Shown one piece after another: positions 31,025-39,715 of a stretch of 64,000 nt of DNA (the first letter of the stretch is position 1; each line of letters begins with the position of its first letter). Source of the stretch: Amycolatopsis sp. cg9 (GTDB taxonomy: Bacteria; Actinomycetota; Actinomycetes; Mycobacteriales; Pseudonocardiaceae); NCBI RefSeq assembly GCF_041346945.1, contig NZ_CP166850.1, positions 3,720,001 through 3,784,000 of the forward strand. The letters are read 5' to 3'. Made by a program: the position numbers and the translations under genes. Under the pieces are notes generated by a model that saw nothing but the letters and a program-made list of their open reading frames with translations, was not told the DNA's origin and made no database searches.

Positions 31025-32767
31025 ATGACGGCTAGCGCACTCACCGAGACCTCCCCGAGCGACGTCCCCGAGGACCCCGCGCCCGCGACGACCACGCGGA
31101 GCTGGGGCTCGCGGCTCGCGCCGGTGCTGGCCGTGCTCGCCGGCGTCGCGGCGGTCGCCGTCCACGCCACCCGCTACGGCCACTGGATCGTCGACGACGC
31201 CGCCATCACGTTCTCCTACGCGCGCAGCTTCGCCGACGGCCTCGGCCCGGTGCTGCAGCCGGGCGCCCCGCCGGTCGAGGGCTTCTCCGACCCGACGTGG
31301 ATGGTGCTGCTCGGCCTCGGCAAGCTCGTCGGCCTCTTCGACCACGGCTCGCTCTTCGGGCTGCCCGACTACGTGCTGTTCCCGAAGGCGCTGGGCCTGC
31401 TGTTCACCGGTGGCATCCTGACCGCCTGCTACTTCGCCGCGAAGCAGATCTTCACCCGCTTCGCGTGGCTGGCCACGCTGATCGCCGGCCTGACGCTGGC
31501 GACCATCCCGTCGTTCGTCATCTGGGTCGTGTCCGGCCTGGAGAACTCGCTGTTCGCGTTCGCGGTGGTCACGCTGGCCGTGACGCTGTTCGTCTCGGTC
31601 AAGCGCGACGTGCTGCTGACCCCGAAGGTCGCGATCTGGGCCGGGGTCATGGTGGCCTTCGCCGCGCTGACCCGGCCGGAAGGCCTGATCTACGCGGGCG
31701 CGTACCCGCTGGCGGCGCTGTTCCTGCTGCGCTCCGGGCTGTTCTGGAAGAGCTTCCGCCTCGCGCTGCTGTCCGTGGCGGCGTTCGCGGTCCCGTTCGG
31801 CGCGTACGTCGTCTGGCGCCACGCCGAGTTCGGCCGGCTCCTGGCCAACCCGTCGGTGGCGAAGCAGCAGGGCCTGCCCGGCTTCGACGCGGTGAAGCGC
31901 CCCTTCGAACTGGTCGGCTACGCGGGCTGGGCCGGCGTGGTCGTACTGGCGCTGGTGATCGTGTTCGCGCTGGTCAAGGCCCCGTGGCGGCGGTCGCTGA
32001 TCGCGCTGCTGGTGCCGCTGGGGCTCGGGATCGTCGCGTACGGCGTGATGGTCGCCGACTGGATGTACCAGCACCGCTTCGCCAGCCCGATCTGGCCGCT
32101 GGCGGTCATCGCGGGCACGCTGTCGGCGGGCGAGCTGCTGCGCCACCGCCGCGCCCTGCTGCGCGTCGGCGTGGTCGTGGTGCTGGTGGGCGCGTTCGTC
32201 CCGTCCGCGATCGGCTTCGCGGCCGCGGCGGACAAGTTCGCGAAGAACCCCAACATCACGGCGTGCCTGGTGGCGGACCGCTTCGGCCGCGGCTTCAACA
32301 CGTACGCGGACATCCTGGGCCTGCAGAAGGCGTCGCTGCTACTGCCGGACCTGGGCGGTTCGTCGATGACCAGCCGCCTCGAGCTGGTGGACATGGCGGG
32401 CCTGGTCAACAAGCCGATCGCGGACCTGGTCCACGACAACGACCTGGCGGGCCTGCGCGACTACGTGTTCGACACGGTGAAGCCGACGTTCATCCACTCG
32501 TGGGGCCCCTGGGCGGCGGGCAACGGGATCGCTCTGGACCCGCGCCTGGACCGCGACTACGTGCTGATCTACAGCTCCCCGATCGAGGGGTTGCGCAACG
32601 GCGACTGGGTCCGCCGCGACGCGGCGACCGACCCGGCGAAGCTGAAGGCGGCCCAGGCGTACGCGGCGAAGACGATCCCGGCCGTGGCGGCCGACCGCTT
32701 CGGCGGCCCGCTGGACGACTGCGGGGCGACGATGAAGCCGGGTCAGACGATCACGATGCCCAGCTGA
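31025..32767 (+). CDS. GT-C-like multi-pass membrane protein, putative glycosyltransferase
   Basis: The 580-residue protein has about ten helices and a conserved first loop, WIVDDAAITFSYARSFADGLG followed by PPVEGFSDPTWMVLL, the Asp-Asp pattern of GT-C lipid-linked glycosyl- or arabinofuranosyltransferases. The C-terminal third is an extracytoplasmic domain without helices. A wall-glycan sugar transferase is the likely role but the donor and acceptor are unknown. The leader is about 110 bases if the TACAGT (30908-30913) -10 is right; the -35 is weak. Its end overlaps the convergent CdiI-like gene by 17 bases. I start at the ATG 31025; the long in-frame upstream extension has no membrane character. 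Confidence 0.7.
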   Translation: MTASALTETSPSDVPEDPAPATTTRSWGSRLAPVLAVLAGVAAVAVHATRYGHWIVDDAAITFSYARSFADGLGPVLQPGAPPVEGFSDPTWMVLLGLGKLVGLFDHGSLFGLPDYVLFPKALGLLFTGGILTACYFAAKQIFTRFAWLATLIAGLTLATIPSFVIWVVSGLENSLFAFAVVTLAVTLFVSVKRDVLLTPKVAIWAGVMVAFAALTRPEGLIYAGAYPLAALFLLRSGLFWKSFRLALLSVAAFAVPFGAYVVWRHAEFGRLLANPSVAKQQGLPGFDAVKRPFELVGYAGWAGVVVLALVIVFALVKAPWRRSLIALLVPLGLGIVAYGVMVADWMYQHRFASPIWPLAVIAGTLSAGELLRHRRALLRVGVVVVLVGAFVPSAIGFAAAADKFAKNPNITACLVADRFGRGFNTYADILGLQKASLLLPDLGGSSMTSRLELVDMAGLVNKPIADLVHDNDLAGLRDYVFDTVKPTFIHSWGPWAAGNGIALDPRLDRDYVLIYSSPIEGLRNGDWVRRDAATDPAKLKAAQAYAAKTIPAVAADRFGGPLDDCGATMKPGQTITMPS

Positions 32768-33152
32768 TCCAGCGGAACGCGTCGATCTGCAGCTGGACGC
32801 TTTCCGGCGTGCCGGGGTGGTTGTCGAGCTTCGCGACCAGGCTCGACGCCCGGCGGAGTTCGCCGGGCTGCCAGTGGGCCGGCGGCACCTTCAGCAGGGC
32901 GACCAGCAGGTCACCGGGGTAGCAGTCGCCCTCGGCGAGCGGCTCCCGCTCCAGGCGGTCGAGCACGAGCGGCACCAGCAGCTCGATGCCGACCTGCTGG
33001 AGCAGCAGGAGCCGGAGGTCTTCGGCGCTCAGATCACCGACCGGCCTGCGCCGGAGTTCGTGAGCCGTCCGGACCAGGCGGGTCGCGTCGGCGGGCGGAT
33101 CGCCCCAGGCGTGGCCCTCGAGCTGTTCGAGGCTCCGCGATGTGTCGGCCAC
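32751..33152 (-). CDS. CdiI-like contact-dependent-inhibition immunity protein
   Basis: The 133-residue protein has a compact helical pattern: SLEQLEGHAWGDPP at the start, TRLVRTAHELRRRPVGDL, EDLRLLLLQQVGIELLVPLVLDRLE, and DCYPGDLLVALL. This pattern is typical of proteins annotated as immunity factors in contact-dependent growth inhibition systems, which bind and neutralise a toxin domain. No CdiA/RHS or ESX-type toxin is nearby, so it is an orphan. The GTG start lies three bases after the permease stop, so it is co-transcribed with the permease. The immunity function is inferred from sequence resemblance only. Confidence 0.6.
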   Translation of the reverse strand: MADTSRSLEQLEGHAWGDPPADATRLVRTAHELRRRPVGDLSAEDLRLLLLQQVGIELLVPLVLDRLEREPLAEGDCYPGDLLVALLKVPPAHWQPGELRRASSLVAKLDNHPGTPESVQLQIDAFRWISWAS

Positions 33153-33155
33153 GGT

Positions 33156-34397
33156 TCAGCCCGCCAGCCCCAGGCTCAGCCACAACGCCCCGGTCGCCGC
33201 GGCCAGGCACAGCGGGGTCGTGAGGGCGCCCAGTGCGTGGAACGTGCGGGCCGACGGCGGGGCCGGAAGCGTGCGGCGCCACAGCAGCGTCGCCAGCGAC
33301 CCCAGGTAGGTCGCGTTCGGGCCGATGTTGACGCCCAGCAGGACCGCCAGCAGCACGCCCGGTGCCGGGTGCGGGCCGAGGACCGACAGCAGGATCAGGG
33401 TCGCCGGGAGGTTGTTGACCAGGTTGGCCAGCAGGGCCGCCACCCCGGCCGCGATCAGCAGGTCCAGCAGGCCCGTCGACGTCGGCAGCACCGAGCCCAG
33501 CAGGCCGCCGAGGACGTGCTCGGACACCGCCTCCACCACGACCGCCAGGCCCAGCACGAACAGGCACAGCTGCGGCGACGCCTCGGTCACCAGCTGCCAC
33601 GGCCGGATCTTGCCCATCGCCAGCGCCCGGACGCCCAGGATCAGCGCGGCGAGCGCCGCGATCCAGACCGGCTCGACGTGGCCGAGCTGGCCGACGCCGA
33701 AGCCCACCAGCGTGAGGCCGAGGACGACCAGCGCGAACGTCGGGGTTCCGAGGTGCTGCTCCGGCTCGGTGGTCTCGCGCGGGCGCAGGTCCCGGGCGAA
33801 GAACCGCAGGAACACCAGCAGCTCGATGCCGATCGTGACCAGCCACGGCAACGCCATCAGCGCCGTGAACCCGGCGAACGTCAGCCCCGACGCGGCGAAC
33901 GCCAGGAGGTTCGTCAGGTTGGACACCGGCAGCAGCGTCGACGCCGAGTTGGCCAGGTGCGCGCACGCGTAGACGTGCGGGCGGGGCGGGAGCTCCAGGC
34001 TCTTCGCGGTCGCGAGCACGACGGGGGTGAGCAGCACGACGGTGGCGTCCAGGCTGAGGATCGCGGTCACCCCGGCCGCCGCGGCGAAGGTGAGCGCCAG
34101 CAGGCGGCGGGGCTTGCCGTGGCACGCCTCGGCCAGGCGGTTGCCGAGCCAGCTGAAGACGCCGTCGACACTGGCCAAAAAGGACAAAAGCAGAATGGCG
34201 GCCAGGAAGCCCAGGGTCGGGAGGATCTCGACGGCCCGATCGCCGGCCGCTTCGGGGCGGACGAGCCCGAGCAGCAACGCGAGACCCGCCGCCGGCACCG
34301 CCGCGACCGCTTCGGGCCAGCCGCGCGGCCGGACGATGGCGAAGACCAGCACGACGGCCAGCAGCGCGAGGCTGCCCGCCCCTGCCCAGAAGTTCAC
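33156..34397 (-). CDS. ArsB/SLC13-type anion permease
   Basis: The 413-residue protein has about eleven helices and matches the ArsB/SLC13 ion-transporter superfamily: an N-terminal scoop segment, [37 protein letters not shown], and the paired repeat [13 protein letters not shown] near residue 290. These motifs form the substrate loops. The transported ion could be arsenite, citrate, sulfate or another anion; no arsenate reductase or ArsR-like gene is adjacent, so arsenic resistance is not proven. It is co-transcribed with the CdiI-like gene downstream. Confidence 0.82.
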   Translation of the reverse strand: MNFWAGAGSLALLAVVLVFAIVRPRGWPEAVAAVPAAGLALLLGLVRPEAAGDRAVEILPTLGFLAAILLLSFLASVDGVFSWLGNRLAEACHGKPRRLLALTFAAAAGVTAILSLDATVVLLTPVVLATAKSLELPPRPHVYACAHLANSASTLLPVSNLTNLLAFAASGLTFAGFTALMALPWLVTIGIELLVFLRFFARDLRPRETTEPEQHLGTPTFALVVLGLTLVGFGVGQLGHVEPVWIAALAALILGVRALAMGKIRPWQLVTEASPQLCLFVLGLAVVVEAVSEHVLGGLLGSVLPTSTGLLDLLIAAGVAALLANLVNNLPATLILLSVLGPHPAPGVLLAVLLGVNIGPNATYLGSLATLLWRRTLPAPPSARTFHALGALTTPLCLAAATGALWLSLGLAG

Positions 34398-34424
34398 CCG
34401 CTCACGCTAATCGACGACCGCGAA

Positions 34425-34511
34425 AGCGCCCCAATGTGGCGTTGGTTGCGTCCAACGCACCGAACGCCACATTGGGTGCGCTGGACGCACCGAACGCCAC
34501 ATTGGGGCGCT
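34425..34511. repeat. Three-armed inverted repeat between permease and sfnG genes
   Basis: The arm AGCGCCCCAATGTGGCGTT (34425-34443) pairs exactly with its 19-base reverse complement at 34493-34511. The middle copy AACGCCACATTGGG (34463-34476) can also pair with the left arm, so two mutually exclusive hairpins are possible. CGCACCGAACGCCACATTGG occurs twice. It follows the sfnG stop and precedes the permease start, both on the minus strand, so it may act as terminator or read-through switch. Confidence 0.75.
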
Positions 34512-34513
34512 GG

Positions 34514-35626
34514 TCAGACTCCCAGTGGCTCCGGCGTCGCCGCGCCGCGGGCGAGGTCCTGTTCCTTGGCCCGGATCACCGGGAGCACCTCCTTGCCGAA
34601 GTGCTCGACGTCCTCCAGGTAGTGCAGGAACCCGAGCAGCAGCAGGTTCGCCCCGCGCTTCTTGTACTCGATCGCCCGGTCGGCGATCTGCTCCGGCGTC
34701 CCGATCAGCTTCGTCCGGAAGCCGTCGTTGTACTGCACCAGGTCCTCGAACCCCGAGTCCGCCCACATCCCCTTCGAGTCCGAAGTGGACTTACCCGCCT
34801 GCGCCACGGCCGACCGGAAGCCTTCGACCGCCTCGACGTTGGCCTTCTCGACGATCTCCTTCAGCACAGCGCGAGCTTCGCTCTCGGAAGAACGCGCGAT
34901 CACGAACCCGTTCAGTCCGAATCGGACAGTCCGGTCGTTCGAAGCCGCGTACCCGCGAACCTCCGAAACCTGCTCGCTGAACCCGTCGAAGTCCTTGCCG
35001 TTGCTGAAGTACCAGTCCGAGACGCTCCCGGCCAGCTTCCGCGCCGCCGTGGAGTTGCCGCCCTGGAAGATCTCCGGGTGCGGGGCCGCGACCGGTTTCG
35101 GCTTGATGTCGAAGTCGTGGATGCGGTAGAAGTCGCCGCGGAACTCCGCGTGGTCGTTCGTCCAGAGTTCACGCAGGACGCGGATGAACTCCTCCGAACG
35201 ACGGTAGCGCTCGTCGTGTTCCAGCCACGGTTCGCCGAGGCCGGTGAACTCGCCCTTGAACCAGCCGCTGACCACGTTCACCGCCGCGCGGCCGCCGGAG
35301 ATGACGTCGGCGCTGGCGATGAACTTCGCCAGCACGCCCGGGTGCCACAGTCCCGGGTGGACGGCCGCGATCACCTTCAACCGCTGCGTGGCGAGCAAGA
35401 GCGCCAGGCTGAACCCGGTCGACTCGTGCTGGTAGGCGGCACCGTAGCTCGCGGTGTAGCGGACCTGGGAAAGCGCGTACTCGAACCCGCTGTTCTCGGC
35501 CAGCACGGCCAGCTGCCGGTTGTACTCGTAGCCCCAGTCCGTCCGCTGTTCGATGTCGGAGGTGACGAGGCCACCGCTCACGTTCGGGACCCAGTAGGCG
35601 AATTTCAACGGCTCTTCGAACGACAT
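34514..35626 (-). CDS. sfnG: SfnG-like dimethylsulfone monooxygenase (LLM flavin enzyme)
   Basis: The 370-residue protein is a bacterial-luciferase-like (LLM) monooxygenase: KFAYWVPNVSGGLVTSDIEQRTDW at the start, then YTASYGAAYQHESTGF, KVIAAVHPGLWHPGV, NVVSGWFKGEF and NGFVIARSS. The whole pattern fits SfnG, which uses FMNH2 and O2 to convert dimethylsulfone to methanesulfinate for sulfur assimilation. An FMN reductase partner is not in the window. The start is the ATG at 35626. It lies 31 bases after the LuxR/AAA regulator on the same strand. A close relative for another alkyl-sulfur compound cannot be excluded. Confidence 0.85.
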   Translation of the reverse strand: MSFEEPLKFAYWVPNVSGGLVTSDIEQRTDWGYEYNRQLAVLAENSGFEYALSQVRYTASYGAAYQHESTGFSLALLLATQRLKVIAAVHPGLWHPGVLAKFIASADVISGGRAAVNVVSGWFKGEFTGLGEPWLEHDERYRRSEEFIRVLRELWTNDHAEFRGDFYRIHDFDIKPKPVAAPHPEIFQGGNSTAARKLAGSVSDWYFSNGKDFDGFSEQVSEVRGYAASNDRTVRFGLNGFVIARSSESEARAVLKEIVEKANVEAVEGFRSAVAQAGKSTSDSKGMWADSGFEDLVQYNDGFRTKLIGTPEQIADRAIEYKKRGANLLLLGFLHYLEDVEHFGKEVLPVIRAKEQDLARGAATPEPLGV

Positions 35627-35657
35627 GGCCCGAGTAGAGCAACGACCCGGAAACGGG

Positions 35658-38522
35658 TCAACGCGCGTCCGCACGGTGGGACTTGGCCAGCGCACCACCG
35701 AGTTCCGCGCGGCCGGGAATGCCCAGCTTCCGGTACGCGCCCGACAGGTGCAGCTCCACCGTGCGCCGGGTCAGGTGCAGCGCCGTCGCGATTTCCCGGT
35801 TGGTCAGCCCTTGCGCGGCCATCACCGCGATCCGGTTTTCCTGACGGGTCAAGCCGTGTTCGTTGTCCTTGGCCGGGGTCAGCGCGCGCCGGGCCGACCG
35901 CAGCTCCTCCGCCGCGCGCCGGGCGAGCGGCCGCGCACCGCAGTGCTCGCTCAGCTCCACCGCCTGCCGCAGCGTTTCGATGGCCTTTTCGGACTGGCCG
36001 TGCCGCGCCAGGAGGCTGCCGAGCTCGGTCAGCGCCGTCGCCAGCTGCAGCCGCGCCGGCGACGTCCGCAGCGTCGTGATCGCCTTGGTCAGCGCGCGCT
36101 CGGCTTCGTCGTCCTCGCGCACGAGCCCCAGCGTCGTCAACGCCGTGCCGAGCGGCCGCGCCGCGCCCCAGCGGGCGGCGGCGTTGCTGTCCTCTTCGGC
36201 CAGCCGGGCCGCGTCGTCGGCTTGACCGAGCGCCAGCGCGGCCCGCGCGGCGTGCGCGCGCCACGGCACGAACCCCGGGAACCGCATGCCGTGGTGGGCC
36301 AGCCGCCGCCCGCAGCTGAGCAGGTCCTCGAACCCGAAGCGGGTGTACCCGGTCGCGACGCGCAGGCGGCCCCGCGCGTACAGCAGGTAGGTGTGGGTGA
36401 ACAGGCCCTGGCTGGCGACGAAGTCCATCCGGTCCAGCAGCGACGTCGCCGCCTCGAACCGGCCCAGGTCCACCCAGCACTCGACGAGCTTCGCCGCGCA
36501 CAGCACGCCGACCGGGCACGTCGTCGTGCCGCCGCGCTCGTCGAACCGGCGCAGCAGCGACTCGAAGTGGACGCTCGCGCGCTGCAGGTCGCCGCTGGCC
36601 TGCAGCGCGATCCCGCGAGCCAGGGTGGGCAGCGCACCGTGCGGCACGTGCACGTCCCACGGCTCGCGCTCGACGTCGAGGACGCGGCACAGCCGGTCGA
36701 CGTGGGCCGGCTCGTCCGCGAGCACCGCCGTGGCGAGGGTGAAGAAGTAGTGCTGTTCGAAGAGTTCGCCGTCGTCGCCCGACCCCGGCTTGCGGGGGTT
36801 CCGGGTGGCGGAGCCCCCGGCCCGAGGCGGAGCCTCGGCGAACGACAGGGCGTCGGTGAAGTGCCCGAGCGCGTCCTGCGCCGACTCGCCGCTGCGGACC
36901 GCGTCGAGCGCCAGCAGCGCCGACCGGCTCCGCTGCGCCGCCGGGTCGGTCAGCGGCGCCCACTGCTCCTCGAAGTCGCGGAACTCCGGGGGCGGGCCCA
37001 GCCGGCTGCCCGCCTCGGCGAGGTAGGTCATGCAGAGCAGCGGCCAGACGGCGTCCGGCCCGCCGGCGTCGAGCCGCGCCGCGATCTGGCCCGCCGCGCT
37101 GATCGCGAGCCGGGCGTCCTGCCCGCCGCAGAGGGACAGCAGCATCGCGGTGGCGATGAACGCGGCCGTCTCGCGGTTGCCGATCGTGTCGACGGCTTCC
37201 CGCACCCGCTTCGCCGCGGCCGGCGGGTCGACCTGGAACTCCGCGTGGGCCAGCTGCAGCAGCACGGCCACCCGGCGCCCGGACGTCAGCCGTTCCGCCA
37301 GCGCCCGCCGCAGGTGCCGCGCGGCCAGCTCGGGCCGTCCGGAAAAGACGGCGTCGCGCGCGCTCAGCCGCAGCACGTCCACGCCCCACGGGATCCGGAT
37401 CGACGTCGCTTCCAGCAGGTGCGCGGCGACCCGCTCGACCGGCGCGCCGGTCTCCGACAGCAGCTTCGCCGCCCGCCCGTGGTTGACCGCGCGGGTGGTC
37501 TGCGGCATGTCCTTCAGCAGGGAGTTGCGGACGAACGAGTAGGTCAGCACCGGCCGGTTGCTGTTGGTGAGCACGTGCAGCCGGACCATCGTGTCGATCG
37601 CCTGCAGCGCGTCGAGCTCGTCGACGCCGGCGAGCTGGGCCAGCAGGTCGAACCCGGCGTCCTCGCCGAGGATGGCCGCCGCGTGCAGGATCTCCGGCGC
37701 GTGCGGGAACTCCTGCATCCGCGTGTGGAGCACCTGGCCGATCAGCGACGAGCCGAGCTCGTGCGGGTCCGCGCCGGGCAGCAGCCGCGGCCGCAGGGCC
37801 TGCAGCAGGTACGGGTTGCCGCCGGTCGCTTCCCGGCAGGCGGTGGCGAGTTCGCCGGGGGCGAGGCCGAGGATTTCGGCCGCGGCCGCGTCGCCGAGGC
37901 CGTTCAGGGTGATCGACGCCGGCGTGCAGCCCGCCATCTCCAGCAGCGCGACCTCGTGGTGCGGCGGGTGCCCGGTCAGCGCGGTCAGGATGATCAGCAC
38001 CGGCAGGTCGAGCACGCGGTTGCGGATGTAGGCGAGGCATCGCATGGACCAGGCGTCGGCGAGGTGCACGTTGTCGATGCCGAGGAACAGCGGGCCCCGG
38101 CCGGCCGCCTCGCGGACGAGCCCGAAGAAGAGTTCGAGCGCTTCGCTCTCCCCGGCCGGTCCGCACAGCTCGGTGGCGCTCGGGCGCGGCGTGCCGGGGT
38201 CGCTCAGCGCGTCGGCGAGCTGGCGGGCGAGCCCGCCCGGCAGGTGGCTCTCCAGCCGCGACCCGGTGGCGATCGCGACGGTGAAGCCCGCGTCCGCGGC
38301 CAGCGCCGCGACGGTGTGGAGGGTGGCGCTCTTGCCCATGCCGAACTCGCCGACCAGGACCGCGCTGGCCGCGCGGCCGCCGAGCGCGGCCGGGAAAAGG
38401 CTGGTCAGACGGCTGAGCTCGGGTTCGCGGCCGGGGAGCCGCGGGGCGGGACGCTTCGGTACCGAAGCCCCGCTGACGGGGTGCTCGGGATTTACTTCGG
38501 TATCCACCGTAAGGACTTTCAT
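35658..38522 (-). CDS. Large LuxR-family regulator with AAA ATPase domain (LAL type)
   Basis: The 954-residue protein has an N-terminal ATPase with Walker A GEFGMGKSA near residue 43-51 and Walker B-like PLFLGIDNVH, a middle of about 500 residues with helical tetratricopeptide-like repeats, and a C-terminal LuxR helix-turn-helix (about 890-940; LTRQENRIAVMAAQGLTNREI, with TVELHLSGAYRKLGI). LAL proteins are ATP-dependent activators, often of secondary metabolism or catabolic genes. The start ATG at 38522 follows the anti-sigma stop by 16 bases, so it belongs to the sigma operon. It may drive the downstream sfnG gene. Confidence 0.92.
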   Translation of the reverse strand: MKVLTVDTEVNPEHPVSGASVPKRPAPRLPGREPELSRLTSLFPAALGGRAASAVLVGEFGMGKSATLHTVAALAADAGFTVAIATGSRLESHLPGGLARQLADALSDPGTPRPSATELCGPAGESEALELFFGLVREAAGRGPLFLGIDNVHLADAWSMRCLAYIRNRVLDLPVLIILTALTGHPPHHEVALLEMAGCTPASITLNGLGDAAAAEILGLAPGELATACREATGGNPYLLQALRPRLLPGADPHELGSSLIGQVLHTRMQEFPHAPEILHAAAILGEDAGFDLLAQLAGVDELDALQAIDTMVRLHVLTNSNRPVLTYSFVRNSLLKDMPQTTRAVNHGRAAKLLSETGAPVERVAAHLLEATSIRIPWGVDVLRLSARDAVFSGRPELAARHLRRALAERLTSGRRVAVLLQLAHAEFQVDPPAAAKRVREAVDTIGNRETAAFIATAMLLSLCGGQDARLAISAAGQIAARLDAGGPDAVWPLLCMTYLAEAGSRLGPPPEFRDFEEQWAPLTDPAAQRSRSALLALDAVRSGESAQDALGHFTDALSFAEAPPRAGGSATRNPRKPGSGDDGELFEQHYFFTLATAVLADEPAHVDRLCRVLDVEREPWDVHVPHGALPTLARGIALQASGDLQRASVHFESLLRRFDERGGTTTCPVGVLCAAKLVECWVDLGRFEAATSLLDRMDFVASQGLFTHTYLLYARGRLRVATGYTRFGFEDLLSCGRRLAHHGMRFPGFVPWRAHAARAALALGQADDAARLAEEDSNAAARWGAARPLGTALTTLGLVREDDEAERALTKAITTLRTSPARLQLATALTELGSLLARHGQSEKAIETLRQAVELSEHCGARPLARRAAEELRSARRALTPAKDNEHGLTRQENRIAVMAAQGLTNREIATALHLTRRTVELHLSGAYRKLGIPGRAELGGALAKSHRADAR

Positions 38523-38538
38523 GTTGGGTTGGGGCAGA

Positions 38539-38892
38539 CTACTGGAATCCGGCCGACCAGGGGAGATCCCGCGGAGCGCGGCCGGTACCGGCCACGACAC
38601 GAGCAGGGGAGACGATGGACGCAGCCGATGCGAACCGGTCCTCCCCGCCGGCCGGCCCGGCCGCACCCCCGTCGGGCAGCGGGTAGCCGGGCCCGGCCGA
38701 ACCGCCGGGCCGTGCGCCGCCGCGGGGGAGGTACCCGAGCCGGTCCGCCTCCGCCAGCGCTTCGCCCACCGAACGGAACTCGGCGACCAGGACCCGGCAG
38801 CGGGCGCAGTCCCGCAAGTGCGTTTCGAACTCCGCCGGGTCGTCGAGGACGCCGAGCCCGTGCGCCGCGGCGTCCCGGTGCTTCCCCGTCAT
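38539..38892 (-). CDS. Soluble zinc-binding anti-sigma factor
   Basis: The 117-residue protein has the ZAS signature HLRDCARC: H25, C29 and C32 form HxxxCxxC, with His5 or His11 as candidates for the fourth ligand. It then continues into a Gly/Pro-rich, unstructured tail with no membrane helix. Such soluble anti-sigma factors often sense thiol oxidation or metal loss and release their sigma factor. The start overlaps the sigma factor stop by ATGA, which fixes it. The short hydrophilic tail is unusual; most ZAS partners carry a transmembrane segment. Confidence 0.85.
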   Translation of the reverse strand: MTGKHRDAAAHGLGVLDDPAEFETHLRDCARCRVLVAEFRSVGEALAEADRLGYLPRGGARPGGSAGPGYPLPDGGAAGPAGGEDRFASAASIVSPARVVAGTGRAPRDLPWSAGFQ

Positions 38893-39467
38893 CGCACCGC
38901 CACTTCGCCGAGCGCTTTCCGCAATTGCCGCATCGCCGTGTACAACCGTGATTTCACGGTTCCTTCCGGAATTCCCAGAATTTCCGCCGCCCGCCGAACC
39001 GTGTTTCCGGCGAGGTAAGTCTCGTAGATGACCGACTGGTATTTCGCGTCCAGTTCTCCCAATGCCCGAGTAATCGTTAGTGCGGCTAACGAACTGTCCG
39101 CTCGGTCGGCGGACTCGGCGTTTTCCGGGATGTCCAGAGCGACCTCCTGCGGGCGGACCCGGCGATTTCGCCAGCCGTCGATGACGATCCGGCGGGCCAC
39201 CGTGAGCAGCCAGCCGCGCAGCATTCCGGGCTCGCGTTCGAGGGTGTCCGAGTGTTGCCACGCGCGGATCATGGTCTCCTGCACCACGTCTTCGGCCCAC
39301 TGCCGGTCGTGGTTGGTCAGGGCCAGTACCTGCGCGAACAGGGTGGCGCGGAAGTCCTTGTACAGCAACGGGACGAGGTCGTCCGCCAGGTCCGGCACGG
39401 CGTCGACCGCGGTGGCGGACGAGGCGTAGCCGACGTGGCCGCGACTTTCTCTGCCCAGTGCTTCCAT
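38889..39467 (-). CDS. ECF-family RNA polymerase sigma factor
   Basis: The 192-residue protein has sigma region 2 (about 44-75; NHDRQWAEDVVQETMIRAWQH) and region 4 (about 137-185; DAKYQSVIYETYLAGNTVRRAA, IPEGTVKSRLYTAMRQLRKAL). A short acidic extension precedes region 2. It directs polymerase to stress- or signal-specific promoters and is released by the adjacent zinc anti-sigma factor. Autoregulation is likely but I could not identify a clean ECF promoter in the 248-base intergenic region upstream. It is divergent from the DUF4142 operon. Confidence 0.93.
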   Translation of the reverse strand: MEALGRESRGHVGYASSATAVDAVPDLADDLVPLLYKDFRATLFAQVLALTNHDRQWAEDVVQETMIRAWQHSDTLEREPGMLRGWLLTVARRIVIDGWRNRRVRPQEVALDIPENAESADRADSSLAALTITRALGELDAKYQSVIYETYLAGNTVRRAAEILGIPEGTVKSRLYTAMRQLRKALGEVAVR

Positions 39468-39612
39468 AAAGCTCGCAACCTCACCTGACTGGCGGACCGT
39501 GGGGCCATCGGAGCGTAGCGCAAAAACACTTAATAGGCCATATGCATTAGTTTCGGTGCCCTATTGGCCGCGGCGTCAACGACCGTCATCCAAGATCGGT
39601 TCAGAATGTGTC

Positions 39613-39641
39613 TTGTGATGCACGTCACAGGTCACTAAAAG
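39613..39641 (+). promoter_or_regulatory. CRP site overlapping a promoter for the DUF4142 operon
   Basis: TGTGATGCACGTCACA (39614-39629) is a perfect TGTGA-N6-TCACA match to the CRP consensus. It overlaps a candidate promoter: TTGTGA (39613-39618) and TAAAAG (39636-39641) with a 17-base spacer. Because the site covers the -35, bound CRP would more likely repress than activate from here. The gene starts about 75 bases downstream. The other 130 bases of this intergenic region, towards the sigma gene, show no clear signal. Confidence 0.6.
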
Positions 39642-39715
39642 GTGACAGCGAGAACCGGAACCCACCTTTCTCCCGTAGCTCCCGGTGAGGACTCCATCGC
39701 GAAGGGACAACGGGG

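Noticed and set aside
28751..32146. A 1131-residue antisense frame across the RNase H/CobC and GT-C genes
   Set aside because: It is an artefact of GC3-biased coding on the opposite strand; there is no ribosome site or conserved domain.
32751..35626. Arsenic resistance cluster
   Set aside because: The ArsB-like permease has no arsenate reductase, ArsR-type metal repressor or arsenite-binding gene next to it; the ArsR gene at 20692 is far away and of the non-metal type.
35625..38951. A 1108-residue plus-strand frame opposite the LuxR/AAA regulator
   Set aside because: It mirrors the regulator codon pattern, is rich in Arg and Gln and has no motif, while the minus strand holds ATPase and helix-turn-helix motifs.
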